Below are positions 7,124-13,445 of a DNA stretch of 13,445 bases, piece after piece (position 1 is the first letter of the stretch; each line of letters begins with the position of its first letter). The stretch is from Burkholderiaceae bacterium (GTDB taxonomy: Bacteria; Pseudomonadota; Gammaproteobacteria; Burkholderiales; Burkholderiaceae): contig CANISN010000023.1 in NCBI GenBank assembly GCA_947470165.1, positions 1-13,445 on the forward strand, written 5' to 3'. The notes under the pieces are model-generated. The model was not told the DNA's origin. It saw nothing but the letters and a program-made list of their open reading frames with translations, and searched no databases. A program made the translations under genes and the position numbers.

Positions 7124-8349
7124 GGTGCACCTTCAATTTTTTGCTCAATTATCCTTAGTGTCTTCATAAGTTCTCGTAAGTCATCAACGCTGTGTTTGGC
7201 CGAGAAGGTAATACGTAAGCGAGAGCTGCCAACGGGAACCGTAGGTGGGCGGATTGCTGGAATCCAATAACCTGCTTCATCCAGTAACTTAGCTACCGTT
7301 AATGCATTGGCATTGCTTCCAAGAATTACCGGTTGAATGGGGGTGGATGAAGCAGTTTTTTTCCAGATTGAGAATGTCATTTCATCACGCCAAATTTCAA
7401 TAAGCTGACTGAGTTGCTTTCGACGACGAGCGCCCTCAGCACCTTCAATCAGCTCAAGACATGTCAGTAAGGTGTGCGCTATTGCAGGTGGTGCTGCAGT
7501 ACTGTAAATATAGGGGCGACCTTTTTGAATCAGCCATTCTATAAAAGGTGCCGCTGCGCAAATAAATGCGCCACTGACGCCAGCCGCTTTACCAAGCGTG
7601 CCGATATAAATGATTCGCTCTGAATGCACCTGTGATTGCTCTAAGATCCCGTGGCCTTGTTTGCCCAGTACGCCAAATCCATGAGCATCATCCACCATCA
7701 ATAAGGCATCATATTGTTCTGCGATGTGAAGTAATTTCTCTATGGGTGCGATATCACCATCCATACTGAAGACCCCATCAAGCACAATCAATTTGAGTGG
7801 ACGTGTATCTTGTTTTAATCCATTCTCAAGAGAATCGAGATTTTGGTGATCAAATAAAGTCACCATAGCTTTAGTTTGAGCACTTGCTAGTCGCACACCA
7901 TCTATCAATGAGGCGTGATTAAGTTTGGCAGAATAAATGCTAGCCTCACCTTGCTCCGCAAGTCTAGTTAGACTAGTGATTGCACTCATGTTAGCAAGAT
8001 ATCCTGTGCTAAAAAAAAGCGCTCGCGCATTCGGAATATATCTGCTCTCAAAGGTAGCCAATTTTTTTTCTAGTAAGTCATGTGCAATGCTATGGCCACT
8101 AATAAGATGAGATGCACCGCTCCCAACACCATACAGATTTGCGCCTTCTGCAATCGCAGAAACTAATTTAGGATGGTTTGCTAGACCTAAGTAGTCATTA
8201 CTACAAAATGCCTTGAGCTCCCGCTGGCCAACGCTGGCTTTGATATCGCAGGGTGACTCGGTGATACGCAGCTTACGTCTAAGTAGTTGTTTATCTAACT
8301 CAGCAATCTGCTGCTCAGCCATATCATGAGCTTTAAAGTTAGTACTCAT
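7120..8349 (-). CDS. bioF: 8-amino-7-oxononanoate synthase
   Basis: PLP enzyme that condenses pimeloyl thioester with L-alanine, losing CO2, to form 8-amino-7-oxononanoate, the first ring-assembly step of biotin synthesis. It has 409 residues, somewhat longer than the ~385 of E. coli BioF, mostly at the N-terminus. Motifs are FCSNDYLGLANHP (48-60), GSGASHLISGHS (77-88), STGYLANMSA (114-123), KLNHASLIDG (142-151), DGVFSMDGDIAP (191-202) and VDDAHGFGVLG (219-229), where D220 and H223 hold the PLP ring. K254 in TLGKAAGVSGAF is the Schiff-base lysine. A relative is 2-amino-3-ketobutyrate CoA ligase (Kbl), but the bio neighbours settle the call. The start overlaps the bioA stop and the end overlaps the bioD start, both as ATGA. 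A shorter protein from Met10 is possible. Confidence 0.97.
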   Translation of the reverse strand: MSTNFKAHDMAEQQIAELDKQLLRRKLRITESPCDIKASVGQRELKAFCSNDYLGLANHPKLVSAIAEGANLYGVGSGASHLISGHSIAHDLLEKKLATFESRYIPNARALFFSTGYLANMSAITSLTRLAEQGEASIYSAKLNHASLIDGVRLASAQTKAMVTLFDHQNLDSLENGLKQDTRPLKLIVLDGVFSMDGDIAPIEKLLHIAEQYDALLMVDDAHGFGVLGKQGHGILEQSQVHSERIIYIGTLGKAAGVSGAFICAAAPFIEWLIQKGRPYIYSTAAPPAIAHTLLTCLELIEGAEGARRRKQLSQLIEIWRDEMTFSIWKKTASSTPIQPVILGSNANALTVAKLLDEAGYWIPAIRPPTVPVGSSRLRITFSAKHSVDDLRELMKTLRIIEQKIEGAP

Positions 8350-9692
8350 ACTAGTACCTGATCCAGGGCGCGTTGTACAGAGGTGCCCATTTGCATTGCA
8401 TCCTCAGCGGAGAGAATATAGGGCGGCATGACATAAATCGTATTGCCAATTGGCCTAATGAGTACTCCTTCTTTTAGGCTTGCTGAAAACATCTCTCTTG
8501 AAAAACTATTGGGACTCTTGAGCGATTTTGGTTTTATATCAAAAGCTAAGATCATGCCTTGTTGTCGCCAATGTTGAATCCGCGTATCTTCTTTGGCCCA
8601 AGCAAATGCCTTTGTAAGATCCTTGCTACGCTCAAGATTCTTTTCAAGAACCGATTCGGTTTCAAAAATGTTTAAGCAAGCGAGGGCGGCGGCACACGCC
8701 AGCGGATTGCCGGTATAGGAATGGGAGTGCAAGAATCCTTGTTGCGTTTGATCGGCATAGAAGGTTTGATAAATTGTATCGGTCGTCATGGAAAGCGACA
8801 GAGGGAGATAGCCGCCACTGATGCCCTTAGATAGAGTTAAGAAGTCTGGCCAAATTCCTGCATGCTCGCATGCAAAAAATTTTCCAGAGCGACCGCAGCC
8901 TACAGCAATCTCATCAGCAATGAGATGAATATTGAAACGATCACAAAGTGATCGCACTAGGCGAAGATATTCTGGCGAATACATTGCCATCTGTCCTGCG
9001 CATTGAACTAGTGGCTCAACAATAATGGCAGCAATATTTTGATGCTCTGATTTCAGTAAATCTTCTAATTTTTTAGCGGCACGCCTTGCGACATCGTCGG
9101 CGCTTTCACCTTCTTGTGCTTTTCTTATATCAGGGGAGGACACGGTAAAAACATCTTGCAATAGTGAGCCATAGGCGTCACGAAAGATTGCAACATCAGT
9201 AACGGCTAGAGCACCCAAGGTTTCACCGTGGTAACCATTCTCTAGGCAAACAAATTTTTTCTTTTGTGGCTTATTATTTAATTTCCAATAATGGTGGCTC
9301 ATCTTCAGCGCAATTTCTACGGCAGAGGCGCCATCGGATGCGTAAAACACATGACCCAAATGCCCTTGAGTTAAGGCCGACAGCTTTTCTGAAAGCTCTA
9401 CTACTGGAGGGTGAGTAAATCCAGCGAGCATCACATGCTCAATTTTTTCAAGTTGACTAATAATTGCTTGGTTGATGCGAGGATTGGAGTGGCCGAACAG
9501 ATTCGTCCACCAGGAGCTGATGCAATCAAGCAGTGCAGTACCTTTATCGTCAAAGAGCCAAGCACCCTTACCCTTAGTAATGGCAATTAATGGCAGTGAC
9601 TCATGATGTTTCATTTGAGTACAGGGATGCCAAACGGCATCTAGGCTGCGATCAACCAGGGAGGTTTGATTTGGATCAGAAAAAGGCTTCAT
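8346..9692 (-). CDS. bioA: Adenosylmethionine-8-amino-7-oxononanoate aminotransferase
   Basis: Class III PLP aminotransferase that converts 8-amino-7-oxononanoate to 7,8-diaminopelargonate, with S-adenosylmethionine as the unusual amino donor. The 448 residues fit BioA (about 430-450). Visible are VWHPCTQMKHHE (20-31), SSWWTNLFGHSNPRI (59-73), the substrate and SAM pocket, YASDGASAVEIALKM (117-131), NGYHGETLGAL (152-162), IADEIAVGCGRSGKFF (258-273) with D260 binding the PLP nitrogen, LSKGISGGYLPL (288-299) with catalytic K289, and HSHSYTGNPLACAAALA (322-338). These residues separate BioA from other class III transaminases such as ornithine or GABA aminotransferase. It is the first gene of the bioAFD-amidohydrolase unit and diverges from bioB. 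No clear ribosome binding site precedes the ATG, though the N-terminus agrees well with the family. Confidence 0.97.
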   Translation of the reverse strand: MKPFSDPNQTSLVDRSLDAVWHPCTQMKHHESLPLIAITKGKGAWLFDDKGTALLDCISSWWTNLFGHSNPRINQAIISQLEKIEHVMLAGFTHPPVVELSEKLSALTQGHLGHVFYASDGASAVEIALKMSHHYWKLNNKPQKKKFVCLENGYHGETLGALAVTDVAIFRDAYGSLLQDVFTVSSPDIRKAQEGESADDVARRAAKKLEDLLKSEHQNIAAIIVEPLVQCAGQMAMYSPEYLRLVRSLCDRFNIHLIADEIAVGCGRSGKFFACEHAGIWPDFLTLSKGISGGYLPLSLSMTTDTIYQTFYADQTQQGFLHSHSYTGNPLACAAALACLNIFETESVLEKNLERSKDLTKAFAWAKEDTRIQHWRQQGMILAFDIKPKSLKSPNSFSREMFSASLKEGVLIRPIGNTIYVMPPYILSAEDAMQMGTSVQRALDQVLV

Positions 9693-9781
9693 GTTTGGTA
9701 TTTGACCACTAGTTTTTCCTAACTAAGGGCTGTATCTGTTATGTTTATGCCTTGAATTGATCTATTTTCTGGAATTCGACC
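9693..9781. promoter_or_regulatory. Divergent bioA/bioB promoter region
   Basis: The 89 bases between the divergent starts of bioA and bioB must contain the promoters of both biotin transcription units. A TTGACC (9702-9707) resembles a -35 box, but no -10 stands at proper distance. Small imperfect repeats are present, for example TAGTT (9710-9714) with AACTA (9721-9725). I do not see an E. coli-type BirA operator (TTGTAAACC palindrome) or a clear BioR box, so the regulator, if any, is not identifiable here. Confidence 0.5.
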
Positions 9782-10819
9782 ATGCAGGCCACCCAAACTA
9801 GTGAAAAACCCCTGACCCATGTCAAATCCCAAAAGGATTTACATAAAGAGTTAGATGCATCAGGCGCTTGGTCGGTTGCGCAAATTGAGACTCTTTTTGC
9901 CCTTCCATTTAGCGACTTGATGTTTAAGGCGCAAGAGACCCACCGTTTAAATTTCCCTGATGGGGATGTAGAGCTGGCAACCCTGTTGTCGATTAAGACC
10001 GGGGGTTGTCCTGAAGATTGTGCTTACTGTCCACAGGCTGCTCGCTATGACACCGATGTTAAAGCCAATAAATTACTAGATCTGGACGAAGTGCTTGAGG
10101 CAGCCAAAGCCGCTAAAGCAGCTGGATCGAATCGTTTTTGTATGGGTGCCGCTTGGAGAGAGCCCAAAGATCGCGATATTGAAAAAGTCACCGCCATGAT
10201 TAAGGGCGTGAAAGCTTTGGGCCTTGAAACCTGCGCCACTCTAGGGATGCTGGAGGCTAATCAGGCTCAAGCCCTCCAGGAGGCCGGTTTAGACTTCTAT
10301 AACCACAACCTTGATACCAGCGAAGACTTCTATCGCTCGGTCATCTCTACCCGGGGTTATCAAGACCGTTTGGACACTATTTCCAACGTGCGTGCCGCTG
10401 GCATGTCGGTCTGTTGTGGCGGTATTGTAGGAATGGGTGAGTCCCGTCAGCAACGTGCAGCATTTATAGCTCGCCTAGCAAATTTAAGTCCTTACCCAGA
10501 ATCAGTGCCTATCAACCACTTAGTGCCTGTAGCGGGGACTCCTTTGGCAGGTCAGAAGTCTTTGGATCCATTGGAGTTTGTCAGAACTATTGCCGTAGCG
10601 CGCATCACTATGCCTCGTGCACGAGTTCGTCTGTCAGCTGGTCGGCAGGAGCTAGGAAGGGCAGTTCAGGCCATGTGTTTTCAGGCTGGCGCCAATTCTA
10701 TTTTCTATGGTGAGCAACTACTTACTACCGGTAATCCCGAGGCAGAACAAGACCTTGAGCTTTTGGCCGAACTGGGATTAAAAACCAAGCAGAGTCGCAA
10801 AGCAGAAGTTTTAATCTAA
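9782..10819 (+). CDS. bioB: Biotin synthase
   Basis: Radical SAM enzyme that inserts sulfur into dethiobiotin to make biotin. It has 345 residues, about the length of E. coli BioB, with some 23 extra at the N-terminus. The radical-SAM cluster motif is in [12 protein letters not shown], with C76, C80 and C83 binding the [4Fe-4S] cluster. The [2Fe-2S] sulfur-donor cluster ligands are also all present at a constant offset of 23 from E. coli numbering: C120, C151, C211 and R283. Other family blocks are YNHNLDTS (173-180), GGIVGMGES (213-221) and [11 protein letters not shown] (245-255). It diverges from bioA and is followed after 14 bases by coq7. Its ribosome binding site is weak (CTGGAA), as for bioA. 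Confidence 0.98.
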   Translation: MQATQTSEKPLTHVKSQKDLHKELDASGAWSVAQIETLFALPFSDLMFKAQETHRLNFPDGDVELATLLSIKTGGCPEDCAYCPQAARYDTDVKANKLLDLDEVLEAAKAAKAAGSNRFCMGAAWREPKDRDIEKVTAMIKGVKALGLETCATLGMLEANQAQALQEAGLDFYNHNLDTSEDFYRSVISTRGYQDRLDTISNVRAAGMSVCCGGIVGMGESRQQRAAFIARLANLSPYPESVPINHLVPVAGTPLAGQKSLDPLEFVRTIAVARITMPRARVRLSAGRQELGRAVQAMCFQAGANSIFYGEQLLTTGNPEAEQDLELLAELGLKTKQSRKAEVLI

Positions 10820-10833
10820 TTTTTTGAGGTCCA

Positions 10834-11463
10834 ATGGCACTGATAGACCGATTCATTATTGAGTTTGACACGGCACTTCGCTCAGTTGTTGGTGGTGCCC
10901 ATGCCCATCGACCAACTCCAGGATTAGATACCCCATTAAGCAGTTTGTTAGATGTCAAAGAGCGAGAACATGCTGCTGGATTGATGCGCGTCAATCATGT
11001 CGGTGAGGTGTGTGCTCAAGCCCTGTATCAAGCCCAGAAATTAGTCGCACGCAACCCAGAAATTCAGCAGATGTTGGATCACTCAGGTCGAGAAGAAATG
11101 GATCATTTGGCTTGGTGCGAAACGCGACTTCAAGAGCTGGGATCACACACCAGTTATCTTAATCCTATTTGGTATGCAGGATCCTTTGCAATCGGCTTGG
11201 CTGCTGGCTTAGCGGGCGATAAATGGAGCTTGGGATTTGTTGCTGAAACCGAAAAACAGGTAGAAAATCACCTAGAGGATCACCTCGAAAAATTGCCTAC
11301 GGAAGATCAGCGCTCACGCGCCATTGTCGACCAAATGCGCATGGATGAAATTGAGCATGGTCAGGCGGCAATTTCTGCTGGTGGAGCGGTCTTACCAGAG
11401 TCGATTAAGAAGTTTATGCAGGTAATATCCAAAGTGATGACGACGACTGCTTACAAAATTTAG
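10834..11463 (+). CDS. coq7: Di-iron 3-demethoxyubiquinol 3-hydroxylase (Coq7 type)
   Basis: Membrane-associated di-iron monooxygenase for the last ring hydroxylation in ubiquinone synthesis; it stands in for the flavin enzyme UbiF of E. coli. The 209 residues match proteobacterial Coq7. Six di-iron ligands are visible: E58 ([12 protein letters not shown], 54-65), E88 and H91 ([15 protein letters not shown], 85-99), E140 ([15 protein letters not shown], 137-151), and E172 with H175 ([10 protein letters not shown], 170-179). The hydrophobic stretch around 112-128 fits membrane contact. GAGG (10826-10829) is 4 bases before the ATG, and only 14 bases separate it from bioB, so the two are probably co-transcribed, although their pathways are unrelated. 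A long AT-rich spacer follows, without a clear terminator hairpin. Confidence 0.96.
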   Translation: MALIDRFIIEFDTALRSVVGGAHAHRPTPGLDTPLSSLLDVKEREHAAGLMRVNHVGEVCAQALYQAQKLVARNPEIQQMLDHSGREEMDHLAWCETRLQELGSHTSYLNPIWYAGSFAIGLAAGLAGDKWSLGFVAETEKQVENHLEDHLEKLPTEDQRSRAIVDQMRMDEIEHGQAAISAGGAVLPESIKKFMQVISKVMTTTAYKI

Positions 11464-11498
11464 TCCTTGCTTATTTTTCTGCTTATTTTTATTTAGAA

Positions 11499-11518
11499 TA
11501 CTGTTTATGAGTACAGTA
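11499..11518. promoter_or_regulatory. LexA (SOS) box, predicted
   Basis: TACTGTTTATGAGTACAGTA fits the E. coli-type LexA operator, CTGT-N8-ACAG flanked by TA on both sides, at all twelve conserved positions. Gamma- and betaproteobacteria are known to use this type of box. Two -10-like hexamers flank or overlap it on the plus strand, TAGAAT (11494-11499) and TATATT (11517-11522), but neither has a good -35, and TATACT reads on the minus strand. The next gene in the plus direction is mraZ, 216 bases away. LexA binding is inferred from sequence only. Confidence 0.6.
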
Positions 11519-11628
11519 TATTTACTTATTATTGAGCTAAATAGCTAAGATCTATTCTTAAGTATATTTTCCAAGCTGTTGTTTCAAGTAGCATTTTTAT
11601 AAACACCATTTTCTTAACACATTACGCT

Positions 11629-11679
11629 AAGTGTTTGTAATTGCTGGGGAATTTCCTAAAAAATTACCCAAAAACACTT
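11629..11679 (+). repeat. Imperfect inverted repeat upstream of the mraZ promoter
   Basis: AAGTGTTT (11629-11636) is a perfect inverted match of AAACACTT (11672-11679), and just inside it GTAATT (11637-11642) matches AATTAC (11662-11667) with four unpaired bases. An additional AAACAC (11601-11606) can pair with the same GTGTTT. The right arm runs into the proposed -35 box. It is not followed by a U tract, so a terminator is unlikely. Confidence 0.5.
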
Positions 11680-11706
11680 GACCCTCTTATTGCGATCCTC
11701 TAAAGT
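11678..11706 (+). promoter_or_regulatory. Predicted mraZ (dcw cluster) promoter
   Basis: TTGACC (11678-11683) and TAAAGT (11701-11706) form a sigma70-like pair with an ideal 17-base spacer. Transcription would start near 11713, giving a leader of about 20 bases. The -10 hexamer overlaps the first MraZ box, which fits repression by MraZ. Confidence 0.5.
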
Positions 11707-11729
11707 GGGAGGAAGTGTGAAAAAGTGGG
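11705..11729 (+). promoter_or_regulatory. MraZ boxes, three repeats at 10-base period
   Basis: GTGGG (11705-11709), GTGTG (11715-11719) and GTGGG (11725-11729) are spaced exactly one helical turn apart, each preceded by AA. This matches the known MraZ operator, three or more GTGGG/TGGG repeats with 5-base spacers before mraZ. The middle copy is degenerate (GTGTG). The third box lies in the GTGGGG that also serves as the mraZ ribosome binding site, 3-4 bases before the ATG. Confidence 0.8.
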
Positions 11730-11733
11730 GTAA

Positions 11734-12165
11734 ATGGTGTTTCAAGGTGCGTCAGCTCTTAATCTGGATGCAAAAGGCCGTATGTCTGTACCGGCAAAGC
11801 ATCGCGACGCCTTGTTAGTTCAAGGCGAGGGTCGAATTACGCTCACTAAACATCCAGATGGGTGCCTACTTTTATTCCCCCGCCCAGAGTGGGAAACTTT
11901 TCGATCTCGCGTAGCGCAACTACCAATGGATGCGCATTGGTGGCGCAGAATTTTTCTTGGAAACGCAGCAGAAGTTGAATTAGACGGTGCTGGAAGAATT
12001 TTGGTGAGTCCTGAGTTGCGTTCTGCCGCTGGAGTTGAAAAAGAAGTCATGCTGCTTGGAATGGGTAGCCACCTAGAGTTGTGGGACGCTGCTACTTACG
12101 CAGCAAAAGAACAGGCTGCTATTGCGCAAGGTATGCCTGAAGCTCTGAAGCAATTTAATTTTTGA
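11734..12165 (+). CDS. mraZ: Transcriptional regulator MraZ
   Basis: DNA-binding regulator of the division and cell-wall cluster; in E. coli it represses its own promoter and is counteracted by RsmH. The 143 residues comprise two SpoVT-AbrB-like swapped-hairpin domains, each with the family DxxxR signature: [14 protein letters not shown] (11-24, D12 and R16) and [14 protein letters not shown] (83-96, D84 and R88). [11 protein letters not shown] (108-118) is the usual C-terminal block. The start [16 protein letters not shown] aligns with family starts and is preceded by GGGG (11727-11730), which overlaps the third MraZ box, so a bound MraZ octamer would also occupy DNA encoding the ribosome binding site. 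rsmH follows after 12 bases. Confidence 0.97.
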   Translation: MVFQGASALNLDAKGRMSVPAKHRDALLVQGEGRITLTKHPDGCLLLFPRPEWETFRSRVAQLPMDAHWWRRIFLGNAAEVELDGAGRILVSPELRSAAGVEKEVMLLGMGSHLELWDAATYAAKEQAAIAQGMPEALKQFNF

Positions 12166-12177
12166 TGACAGGGTGCC

Positions 12178-13128
12178 ATGAACATAACTCATCGCCCAGT
12201 GCTACTGGCCGAGGCGGTGACGGCGCTGATCAGTGGCCCGCGCGTCACCTCCCCCGAGGCATCAAAAAATCCACTCTTGATCGATGGAACGTTTGGTCGC
12301 GGTGGCCATACCAAAGCATTGTTAGCGCAACTCCCTTCCAGTGCGCGAATGATTTCATTCGACAAGGATTTGGATGCGATCGCGGTGGCAGAAAAAATCA
12401 ACGATCAACGTCTTCGCATAGTGCACGACAGTTTTGCGCAAATGGATCAGTACGCAGAGCCAGAATCCGTCGACGGCATTCTATTAGATCTAGGCATCAG
12501 CTCTCCGCAGGTGGACGAAGCGCATCGTGGCTTTTCCTTTCGAAAGGATGGACCGCTCGATATGCGGATGAACACGAATCAGGGGTTAACGGTAGCAGAA
12601 TGGTTAGAGCAAGCATCACAAGAGGACATCACTCGCGTGATTAAGACTTATGGTGAGGAACGTTTTGCATTTCAGATCGCTAAAGCTATTGTGGCTAAGC
12701 GAGAAGATGGATTGTCGCCAACCACCACTTTGCAATTAGCGACCTTAGTGGCCAGCGTTGTTCGAACAAGAGAGGTGGGACAAGATCCCGCCACAAGAAC
12801 TTTCCAAGCGCTGCGTATTTTCATTAATCGCGAGTTAGAAGATCTTGAACTTGGACTGAAAGCAGCGCTTAACTTATTAAAGCCGGGTGCGCGATTAGCG
12901 GTGATTAGCTTTCATTCCCTAGAGGATCGAATTGTGAAGCAGTTTTTGCAGTCGCATGCTAAGGTCGAAATTCCGCGTGGTTTACCAGTTCGAGACAGAG
13001 ATTTACCACAGAGTGCCTTAGAAATTATTGGACGCGTTAAGCCAAGTGAGAAAGAGGTAGGTGAAAACCCACGTGCCCGTTCAGCTATCATGCGCATCGC
13101 AGAAAAGCGTGTAGGAGCAATGGTTTGA
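12178..13128 (+). CDS. rsmH: 16S rRNA (cytosine(1402)-N(4))-methyltransferase
   Basis: SAM-dependent methyltransferase (formerly MraW) that modifies N4 of C1402 in the ribosomal P site. The 316 residues fit the family. [10 protein letters not shown] (5-14) and [12 protein letters not shown] (34-45) form the N-terminus and SAM-binding motif, DKDLDAI (62-68) carries the acidic ribose-binding residue, and [12 protein letters not shown] (100-111), [15 protein letters not shown] (117-131), [15 protein letters not shown] (158-172), [18 protein letters not shown] (203-220) and [14 protein letters not shown] (241-254) follow, ending with [18 protein letters not shown] (about 12170-12173) precedes the ATG. 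It sits 12 bases after mraZ, and its stop TGA is shared with the ftsL start (TTGA), so translation of ftsL is probably coupled to it. A 160-codon ORF in another frame at 12162-12644 is a shadow. Confidence 0.98.
   Translation: MNITHRPVLLAEAVTALISGPRVTSPEASKNPLLIDGTFGRGGHTKALLAQLPSSARMISFDKDLDAIAVAEKINDQRLRIVHDSFAQMDQYAEPESVDGILLDLGISSPQVDEAHRGFSFRKDGPLDMRMNTNQGLTVAEWLEQASQEDITRVIKTYGEERFAFQIAKAIVAKREDGLSPTTTLQLATLVASVVRTREVGQDPATRTFQALRIFINRELEDLELGLKAALNLLKPGARLAVISFHSLEDRIVKQFLQSHAKVEIPRGLPVRDRDLPQSALEIIGRVKPSEKEVGENPRARSAIMRIAEKRVGAMV
13113..13127 (+). promoter_or_regulatory. Ribosome binding site and TTG start of ftsL
   Basis: AGGAG (13113-13117) lies 7 bases before TTG (13125-13127), the only suitable start for ftsL. 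The TTG overlaps the rsmH stop TGA (13126-13128), so the rare start codon appears to be set by the gene overlap. Confidence 0.7.
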
Positions 13129-13391
13129 ATCGCGCCACTCTGACATTACTCGCATTGCTACTAGTCTGTGCACTATCGTTGGTGGCGGCCCAGCAAAGTG
13201 CGCGTAAATTATTTACGTCATTAGAGCGTGCACAAATTGAGGAACGCAAGCTCAATCAAGAATGGTTACGTCTGGAATATGAGCAGCGCAATCTGTCTAA
13301 GTCCGCACGGATCCGCGATGTTGCTCGCAATCAGTTGCATATGGTACCCATAACTCCAGAGCGTACTTTGTATTTGAAGGAGGCTAGATGA
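13125..13391 (+). CDS. ftsL: Cell division protein FtsL
   Basis: Small bitopic inner-membrane divisome protein that works with FtsB and FtsQ to recruit and activate FtsW-FtsI. The 88 residues have the FtsL layout: a very short cytoplasmic end, one membrane segment (about 4-22, [17 protein letters not shown]) and a periplasmic coiled coil (about 25-60), with regularly spaced charged and leucine residues. The end [13 protein letters not shown] is typical of proteobacterial FtsL. Sequence conservation is low in this family, so much of the identification comes from position between rsmH and ftsI and from topology. It starts with TTG inside the rsmH stop, and its own stop overlaps the ftsI ATG (ATGA). 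Confidence 0.92.
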   Translation: MNRATLTLLALLLVCALSLVAAQQSARKLFTSLERAQIEERKLNQEWLRLEYEQRNLSKSARIRDVARNQLHMVPITPERTLYLKEAR

Positions 13392-13445
13392 GGTCAGTAG
13401 GTTTTTCAACTACGCCAAATTTAGTATTGCGTCTGCCCATGTGGC
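13388..13445 (+). CDS. ftsI: Peptidoglycan D,D-transpeptidase FtsI (PBP3), first codons only
   Basis: Only the first 19 codons and one base are inside the window. They read [19 protein letters not shown], and the LPMW just before the expected membrane segment is typical of betaproteobacterial FtsI. A full AAGGAGG (13377-13383) precedes the ATG by 4 bases, and the ATG overlaps the ftsL stop as ATGA. Position directly after ftsL is the standard dcw order. The septal transpeptidase role is inferred from this context, since no catalytic motif is visible. Confidence 0.82.
   Translation, partial: MRSVGFSTTPNLVLRLPMW

Larger units (their letters stand above)
11464..11733. other. AT-rich regulatory spacer between coq7 and mraZ
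   Basis: The 270 bases hold no convincing gene. The block 11461-11640 has 47 G or C in 180 bases (26%), far below the flanking genes. From left to right it contains an 11-base direct repeat TGCTTATTTTT (11468-11478 and 11480-11490), a LexA-like palindrome, a small palindrome AGCTAAATAGCT (11535-11546 region), alternating AAACAC/GTGTTT repeats (11601-11679), a -35/-10 pair and three MraZ boxes. The coq7 transcript has no visible intrinsic terminator here. Confidence 0.7.

Noticed and set aside
9693..9781. Possible BirA or BioR operator between bioA and bioB
   Set aside because: I looked for the TTGTAAACC/GGTTTACAA and TTATMKATAA type palindromes and found no acceptable match.
11468..11490. 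Two copies of TGCTTATTTTT as a possible iteron or mobile-element trace
   Set aside because: Only two short AT-rich copies, no further units, no flanking duplications; more likely simple-sequence drift or an UP-like AT tract.
11529..11609. 26-codon minus-strand ORF in the coq7-mraZ spacer
   Set aside because: No ribosome binding site of note, ordinary composition for AT-rich DNA, and no recognisable pattern.
12162..12644. 160-codon plus-strand ORF overlapping the mraZ stop and the first half of rsmH
   Set aside because: It is an alternative frame of rsmH; the translation is rich in Arg, Ser and His without any fold or family pattern, while the rsmH frame carries all conserved motifs.
1..13445. 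Mobile elements, CRISPR array, tRNA/rRNA genes or a defence island
   Set aside because: No transposase or integrase, no spaced repeats, no structural RNA genes; nearly all sequence is covered by conserved housekeeping genes.

Overview
This window looks like an ordinary, tightly packed chromosomal segment of a betaproteobacterium of the Burkholderiales, and gene content, moderate G+C and gene order fit a Polynucleobacter-like freshwater bacterium best. The genus is my inference from remembered family sequences and layout; no database was searched. There is no sign of prophage, insertion sequence, CRISPR array, tRNA or rRNA.

Layout. (1) 1-2670, minus strand: rpe, trpE and the start of trpG (cut by the window edge), overlapping by 1 and 17 bases, so very probably one translationally coupled operon joining the pentose-phosphate epimerase to the first step of tryptophan synthesis. 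(2) 2720-5177, plus strand: apaG, then mltA (lytic transglycosylase lipoprotein) and an enoyl-CoA hydratase. The apaG-mltA gap carries a candidate 37-residue membrane protein on the minus strand. (3) 5185-9692, minus strand: bioA, bioF and bioD linked by ATGA start/stop overlaps, followed by an M20D amidohydrolase. (4) 9782-11463, plus strand: bioB then coq7, diverging from bioA across an 89-base spacer that must hold both biotin promoters. (5) 11464-11733: a 270-base AT-rich spacer. (6) 11734 to the end, plus strand: the start of the division and cell-wall (dcw) cluster, mraZ, rsmH, ftsL and the first codons of ftsI, again with overlapping starts and stops.

How the genes work together. bioF, bioA, bioD and bioB are the four enzymes that build the biotin rings from pimeloyl thioester; the genes that make that thioester (bioC/bioH type) are not here. 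coq7 makes ubiquinone. trpE/trpG form anthranilate synthase. mraZ, rsmH, ftsL and ftsI open the dcw cluster, and mltA is a cell-wall enzyme in its own unit.

Most interesting part. No new multigene system is visible. The strongest unexplained signal is in the coq7-mraZ spacer: a 20-base palindrome that matches the E. coli-type LexA (SOS) box at all twelve conserved positions, followed by overlapping inverted repeats, a plausible sigma70 promoter and three MraZ boxes at an exact 10-base period, the last overlapping the mraZ ribosome binding site. This suggests that the division cluster may be under DNA-damage control as well as MraZ autoregulation. The 37-residue membrane ORF at 3109-3222 is the second point worth checking.
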